Assembly: GCA_003991915.1 (NCBI GenBank)
Contig: RQTK01000356.1
Coordinates: 1-64,000 of the forward strand
Length of the DNA stretch: 64,000 nt
Direction of reading: 5' to 3'
Source: Elysia chlorotica
Lineage: Eukaryota > Mollusca > Gastropoda > Plakobranchidae
How positions within the stretch are numbered: position 1 is the stretch's first letter; each line of letters starts with the position of its first letter. Shown piece by piece: positions 59,001-64,000 of this stretch. Made by a program: the position numbers and the translations under genes. The notes under the pieces were generated by a model. That model searched no databases. It was given only the letters and a program-made list of their open reading frames with translations, and had not been told where the DNA came from.

Positions 59001-62000
59001 TGCTGCTCATGAACATCCCAATCTTCCTGCTTACCTTCGGCTTCCTGGTGATCCCCCAGATCCTGTACCGGTTCCACCAGCTGGAGCCGTCTGGCTACGC
59101 GGGAAACTCGGAGAGCTTCACCGGCATCGAGCTGCTCACTGGCTCGGTGAGTGTCGCTGGTGTACAGAATACAGGATACAGGAATCTTTACTCCTCCCTC
59201 GAGGGATTGGTTGGTTGGTTGGGTTGGTTTAACGTCCAACAGCATCACTATATAGGCTATATTGTGGACGGGCCCAAGACGGACGTCTGACAATTTTTAT
59301 GTGCTGCCACACACGAGACAGGGCAGGGATACCATGACTCCTGTCTCAGCCGGTCACATTATACCGACACCGACTCAACCAGTATGGAACGCAGCAGCCA
59401 GGATTCGAATTCGGGACCTTTTGCGTTGGAAGCTGATGTTCTACCCCTGGACCACCGCGCCCCACCTCGAGGGAAATTGAAAATACAATCTCTTCATACA
59501 ACAGAAGCATTAACAAGTTTACATTGATAAGAAAAAAAAATGGAAGTAGAATTTTGGCACCAAGGTTAATAATAAACATAATAAATAAATCTCAACATCA
59601 CAATATCTCAGCTGAAATTACTGAAACTATGTATATACTCATGTTGTGTAGACGTTATGGATAATACACACTATACACATACAAAAATGGATGAGTAAAA
59701 ATAAACGTATGTATTTTGTATAGAGGTACTCAATCAAAGTCTAATAATTAAAAATGGGTTAGAAGAGGGTTTCTGTGCTGTAAATATTCATTTCCTAGGC
59801 AAAAAAGAATTTCTGTATTTATTAGTTCTGGCCCTGGGCATCCTAAATCTTCCACTCCATAAAAGTGTACTGTCGTCATGGAGAGGATTTGTCTTGTCTT
59901 CAACTATCTGTTTCTTGTTCTCAGTGCGTTGGATACAAAGTGTGTCAAACTTGTTTTCTAGAGAGAACAAAGGTTAACCTTTTCACGTTACATAATTGAA
60001 ATCCTATTCTTTGGGTGCACACTATTTTAGAGAAATTTCCAAAAATTTTAAAAGGTAAAAGCTTGGATTTTTATTATTTTGAAATGGCAGCTGTGCATAT
60101 ATATATATTTATACAAAGAGGAGTTATCACAAGGGCATATCAAAATGCACAACTTGTATGCAGCATGAAAAGGTTGAGCCATCATTGAATATGACTTATA
60201 GCTCAAGTTTTAAGTAGTTCCCAGCAGTGGATAAAACCAAAGTTAAAGTTGATATGACCGATTCTGTCTTTTCTTGCTAGGCTACAGGTTCAGTTTATTG
60301 ACTTGTTTTCTAAAAATGAATGAAAAGTAATGGCAATCTGTGGGATTGAAACTGTTGACTTATAATAAATTTGTCCTGATTTGTCTTGTCATTTAAAGAG
60401 AACATGGTTTATAGGCCTACCTAGCCGAACCATTGGATGTTTAGATTAGAGGATCGGGCAAAAGCATTCTCTATAGATACAGCATTCTCAGAAAATTTTG
60501 CCAATTTTATAAGCATGTTTCCTGATCTCTTAAATCAGAAATTTTGTTTATTTATCCTTGTTGTGAACTTTTATGTTAAAACAAAAAATAAATATATAAA
60601 ATATAATTTGATTTAATATTCTCCTTCAACTGGTGTAACAATTCTTTGAAAAATGTTTGTGTGTGGTTATTTTGCTATGTGTGAGTAGCAATGATTCTTA
60701 CATAATAAACTCTTATTAACTATGTGCCACTTTTTTCTCACCCAGGGTTTCTTCACAAACACAGAGATGTATTATGGGTTCTACACCGATAAGGCTGTAG
60801 AGGCAGTTACAAATTTGGAATACAAGATGAAATATGCCTATCTTCTTACTTGTGGGGGATACTACCTCTTCTGTCTCATCCTGTTAGGCTACAGGTACAG
60901 TTCATTGTCTTGTTTCTTAAGTGCATGATGGGGTTTGCTGCAAATGAATCAGTCTAAAAATAACTAATGATAGAACAGAAGCTAAAAGTGAACCTGCACA
61001 AAACTTACTTATGATAACAGAAGGTCTGGTTCACCTTATAAATGAGATATTTACTTTATGAAATATGTACACTTTCATTTGTATTAAAAAAAGAAAAAAA
61101 GATAAGCATTTCACTCTAGAGATTTTTTTCCTTCTTTCTTTGTGTATATATTTACTCTTGCTAGCCACTACTTTGTCCATTTAAAATCAATGGGCTATAA
61201 TTATTTGTATTTGATTAAAAGGCTACTTTTCCGACTTAAAAATATCGCTGTCATAAAAAGTAATAAGAATGAAAAATATTGCCTTTTTTCAATCTCCAGC
61301 TATCTGAAATCTTACCGCAAATATTATATTGATGCTGGTGGGACCATTAGCCTTTACTACTTCAATCTGGTGTATTGCGGCTGGGATTACGGAATCAAAT
61401 CACATGAAGCCAGTGTGCTCAAACAAAGTAGCATTTACCAGGAGATAAAGGTACATTTGTCACCTTTGGAAACGGGTGAAAGTAACCATAGTAGAGTTAT
61501 TTAATTACATTTTTATTCAATTTATTGTTCATTAGTTTGGTTAATCGTGCTCTGAAAAGGAAAGATGCGAAACTGGCAATGTCTCAATATTTAAGATTTA
61601 CTTTTGGGTATTTGCTTTTTAAGTATAGTTTACATCTGAAGTTACAAATCAGTGATTTAGCATGAAAAAATAGCTTTGGAGGAGTTCTACACACATGTAA
61701 GATAGCTCCAACTAAATTGATGAATGTCTTTTTGGGAGGATGAAAACAAATTGGCGAAAAAACATTTTATGTACTGCTGCTGATGCTTCAAACTTCAGTA
61801 CATTGTGATTGGGCCTAACTGTATAAATGCCTTCACCGTATTTCTGTTCAGTTTTTCTAGAAGAAATTCTGTAAAAATAAAACCATTTGATTTCTTCTCC
61901 TTTGATTTCATTGATAATATAATACAAGTAAGCCATAGTGAAAAACTGATATTACTTGTTTCCGTCTCTATTCTAGACATTGTTTGTGTTGCTCTATTTA

Positions 62001-63105
62001 TACCTTTATATGTTTTGTATGAAAACGTTAGAAGAAATATTAAGAGAGACATTAAGAAATGCACCTTGTTATTGACAAGTTGATCGTCGTCTATATGTTC
62101 AATCTGTCGATTAACACAGATTTGTCTTCAGAGTCTTTTACAATGGCATAAAAAATTTGCAGCTTACACATCATGTTCCTCCTCCCTATCACTTCACAAT
62201 AAGGCATATAAAGTGCTCACATTGTACGTTATGCAGCAAACTCAACTACACTCAACTCCTCCTCTCCAGGAATATCTGGCTGGCAAAAACGTAAACCAGA
62301 GAAGAAATAAATCTCATCAAGCATTTTGCAATAAATGGGCGTTCATCATTTTGGCCTGGGCTGTTGTAGTGAGCCTCCTGGCTGCTTCCGGTTACATCAC
62401 CTACACTGTGTCTAACAAGCTGTCTATTAAAACAGCACTCGATAATTCAGTGAGTATTGTTTTTTTTTTATTTAATTTTTTTAATATGTTTCCTTAAGTA
62501 CCTCTAGTTAATGATATTGTTTTTATTTGAAAGCTTTGACTTTATGTATTTGTGTGTGTGTTCATGTTTTTCCCCTTGTTTTGCGGATGTATATGGGTGA
62601 AATTTCAAAATTTCGGTAAAAACAATGCTCTCACAGATTTTTTTTTTTATTGAGGAAAAAGTAAAAAAAAAAAAAACACATTTAAACTGTCTCAGACTGT
62701 GCTGAGACAAATGCTTATAGTTCTTTTTCTTAAATGCAAAAATTCAGAAGAAAATTTTGGGTACTTAACTTGAAAAAAAAGTCTTTTAATGATGTCATAT
62801 AAATAAATTCATTTATTGTAAAATTAATGACTTTTTGATAAAATGAGACCCCTCCAGGAAACCAAGTTGGTGTTGAACAAAGAGTGAGTTCGAAAGACGT
62901 AAAAATGAATGATGCCATTATCTTCACTCTTAAAAATGTGAAATTTTTTCTCCATTCCTCAGACGAGCATCCCAGTGGTGAGCCCGCTAGCAATGCCAGT
63001 CGTGCTATCATCGATCCAACTCTTCGTGCCGATGATTTTCACCTTCCTGGAGACCTCGGAGAACTACAGCCAGCCCAAGTACGAGCTCTATGTGCACATG
63101 TTCAG
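56071..63105 (+). CDS. TMC (transmembrane channel-like) family gene, 3' part beyond window
   Basis: Multi-pass membrane protein of the TMC family (TMC1/2 are mechanotransduction channel subunits; roles of the others vary). Coding exons: 56071-56134, 57209-57403, 57857-58064, 58486-58555, 58871-59146, 60746-60894, 61300-61450, 62270-62449, 62963-63105; phases join into 478 residues so far. The N-terminus is cytosolic and acidic, then basic (RKLSSRRKRKLTRTKLVKYW). TM1 region: FGTSVASYFIFLKWVLLMNI plus FLLTFGFLVIPQ. Then GFFTNTEMYYGFYTDKAVEA, a family signature, TM2 (AYLLTCGGYYLFCLILLGYR), NLVYCGWDYGIKSHEASVLK, TM3 (WAFIILAWAVVVSLLAASGY) and the start of a further TM with LETSENYSQPKYELYVHMF. 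It looks nearest to the TMC5/7 group, from memory only. An acceptor at 56065 just before the ATG implies a noncoding first exon upstream. No stop before the window end. Confidence 0.9.
56391..56965. mobile_element. piggyBac-like MITE, TMC intron 1
   Basis: 575 bp with inverted ends CCCCTTCGTGCC and GGCGGAGT...CCACAAAGGGG (reverse complement CCCCTTTGTGGC). The right side is followed by TTAA, the left is preceded by ATAA. The 5' part has TGACGTACCATGTACGTCAT, an inverted subterminal motif of the kind seen in piggyBac-type elements. No transposase. Confidence 0.65.
59207..59464 (-). repeat. Full-length SINE with 10-bp target-site duplication, TMC intron 5
   Basis: Reverse-oriented GGTTTAACGTCCAACAGCAT through CAAGACGGACGTCTGACAAT to the head CAGGATTCGAATTCGGGACC and TTCTACCCCTGGACCACCGC. 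Flanked by CCTCGAGGGA at 59197-59206 and 59465-59474. Close to the reference copy, so young. Confidence 0.93.
59640..59965. repeat. Dispersed repeat copy, TMC intron 5
   Basis: Shares ordered landmarks with 256-565 (CATGTTGTGTA, AAAAATGGGTT, GGCCCTG, CTCAGTGCGTTG, AAGTGTGT). Family unknown; possibly the untranslated 3' end of a LINE. Confidence 0.5.
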
Positions 63106-64000
63106 GTAAGATGAAATGGTGAACATTTTGAGAAGTCACTTTAATTTTGAGAAGAATTTTTTTTTTCCAACAGTTAAATCCATATGTGAGACAACCAAAG
63201 TAAACCAAGGACTAGTCACAGATATAAGTTTTGAGCTAGGCTTTTCTAATCATAGAAAAACTGCTCTATATAGACCTTTTTTTTCAAATATAAGGAAAAA
63301 TCTCCGGTTCTGTAAATGAAAGAGGTTTTTTTTCAACATTTTAAAGTGTATTTGATGTTTCTTAACATATTGCAAATATGCCTGATTTACCTTGGTTGTT
63401 GAGACTGAGCCCTCTTTAGGTGGACTGGGTACATGCATATAACTCTAGTTGGGTAAATCTTTACTGAATTTATCTACAGATTTCAAATTCCATAAGAAGC
63501 AAGAGGCAATTGCGTCGGTAGATGTTATTTTAGTGTTTTGTGAAGGATATCTTTAAAACCTTTAAAGATGAAGATTTACCTTTTGAAAGCAATTGTTTCT
63601 TATCTCTTTTATACTTAATAAATCTCAAAGTAACTTATTGTTTACCTGTTGTAAAGAACTGCTACTGCATGAATGATTGTCTAAATAAAATATTTTTAAA
63701 GTAACATCATATCCATCTGCAGAAGAACTACATAAAAGATGTGAATTTTATATTATTTAATTTTATAACCCTGCTATCGTTTTCTGTTCAATAGTGTATT
63801 TAGGATTTATTTATACCTCCCTAATGACATAAATATCTTTTGCACTAAGCAGTTTGCTATGATGTTTATATGTATATGTTCTTTATATATGATTGGCTAG
63901 CATTGTTTTAATGATAGAATGTAAAATTCCTGGTTCAACAATTTTTAGAATAGTTTTTGGCTTGACTCCCAGTAGAAATGCACTTTTGACAAACTCCCTT
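63106..64000 (+). other. TMC intron 9, running to the window end
   Basis: AT-rich. I see no further exon before position 64000. The rest of the TMC pore region must lie downstream. Confidence 0.6.

Noticed and set aside
58922-59293. 123-codon minus-strand ORF
   Set aside because: Shadow of the GC-rich TMC exon 5 running into a SINE.

Overview
The window is animal nuclear DNA. It holds six intron-rich genes with short exons, canonical GT/AG junctions and metazoan protein families, set in AT-rich, repeat-laden sequence. Abundant tRNA-derived SINEs, TA-flanked pogo-like MITEs, CT/GA microsatellites and scattered TCTAGATC-type tracts suggest a gastropod mollusc, possibly a heterobranch. That assignment is inference from memory of such genomes, not a database match. 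There is one 54-base assembly gap (52641-52694).

Layout: (1) 1-4384, repeat-rich DNA with a long CT microsatellite, SINEs, a 52-bp CCAAT-bearing tandem array and the ERCC1 promoter. (2) 4385-14261 (+), ERCC1, nucleotide-excision-repair nuclease subunit, 10 coding exons, with a partial tandem duplication of exon 2. (3) 14534-16042, a deleted pogo/Tigger-like DNA transposon. (4) 17558-23048 (-), ribosomal protein L9 (uL6). (5) 23573-30649 (+), TSR3, the 18S rRNA aminocarboxypropyltransferase, head-to-head with RPL9; its last intron carries a ~0.95-kb duplication separated by a GAA/GAG/GAC triplet array. (6) 33571-40241 (-), MPG/AAG, the alkyladenine DNA glycosylase, tail-to-tail with TSR3; intron 2 holds a 5'-truncated LINE with a 116-bp target-site duplication. 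(7) 40702-48398 (+), DUS1L, a tRNA dihydrouridine synthase, head-to-head with MPG. (8) 48399-56070, 3' UTR and repeats. (9) 56071 to beyond the window end (+), the 5' two-thirds or so of a TMC (transmembrane channel-like) gene.

ERCC1 and MPG are DNA-repair genes; RPL9, TSR3 and DUS1L serve ribosome or tRNA production. Two divergent pairs (RPL9/TSR3 and MPG/DUS1L) may share promoters. I see no operon-like system, CRISPR, organellar insert, LTR element or virus-like element, and no convincing wholly new gene system. The most unusual structures are the exon-bearing duplications, the long-TSD LINE, the promoter-proximal CCAAT array and palindrome, the duplicated splice donor in DUS1L, and several MITE families lodged in introns.
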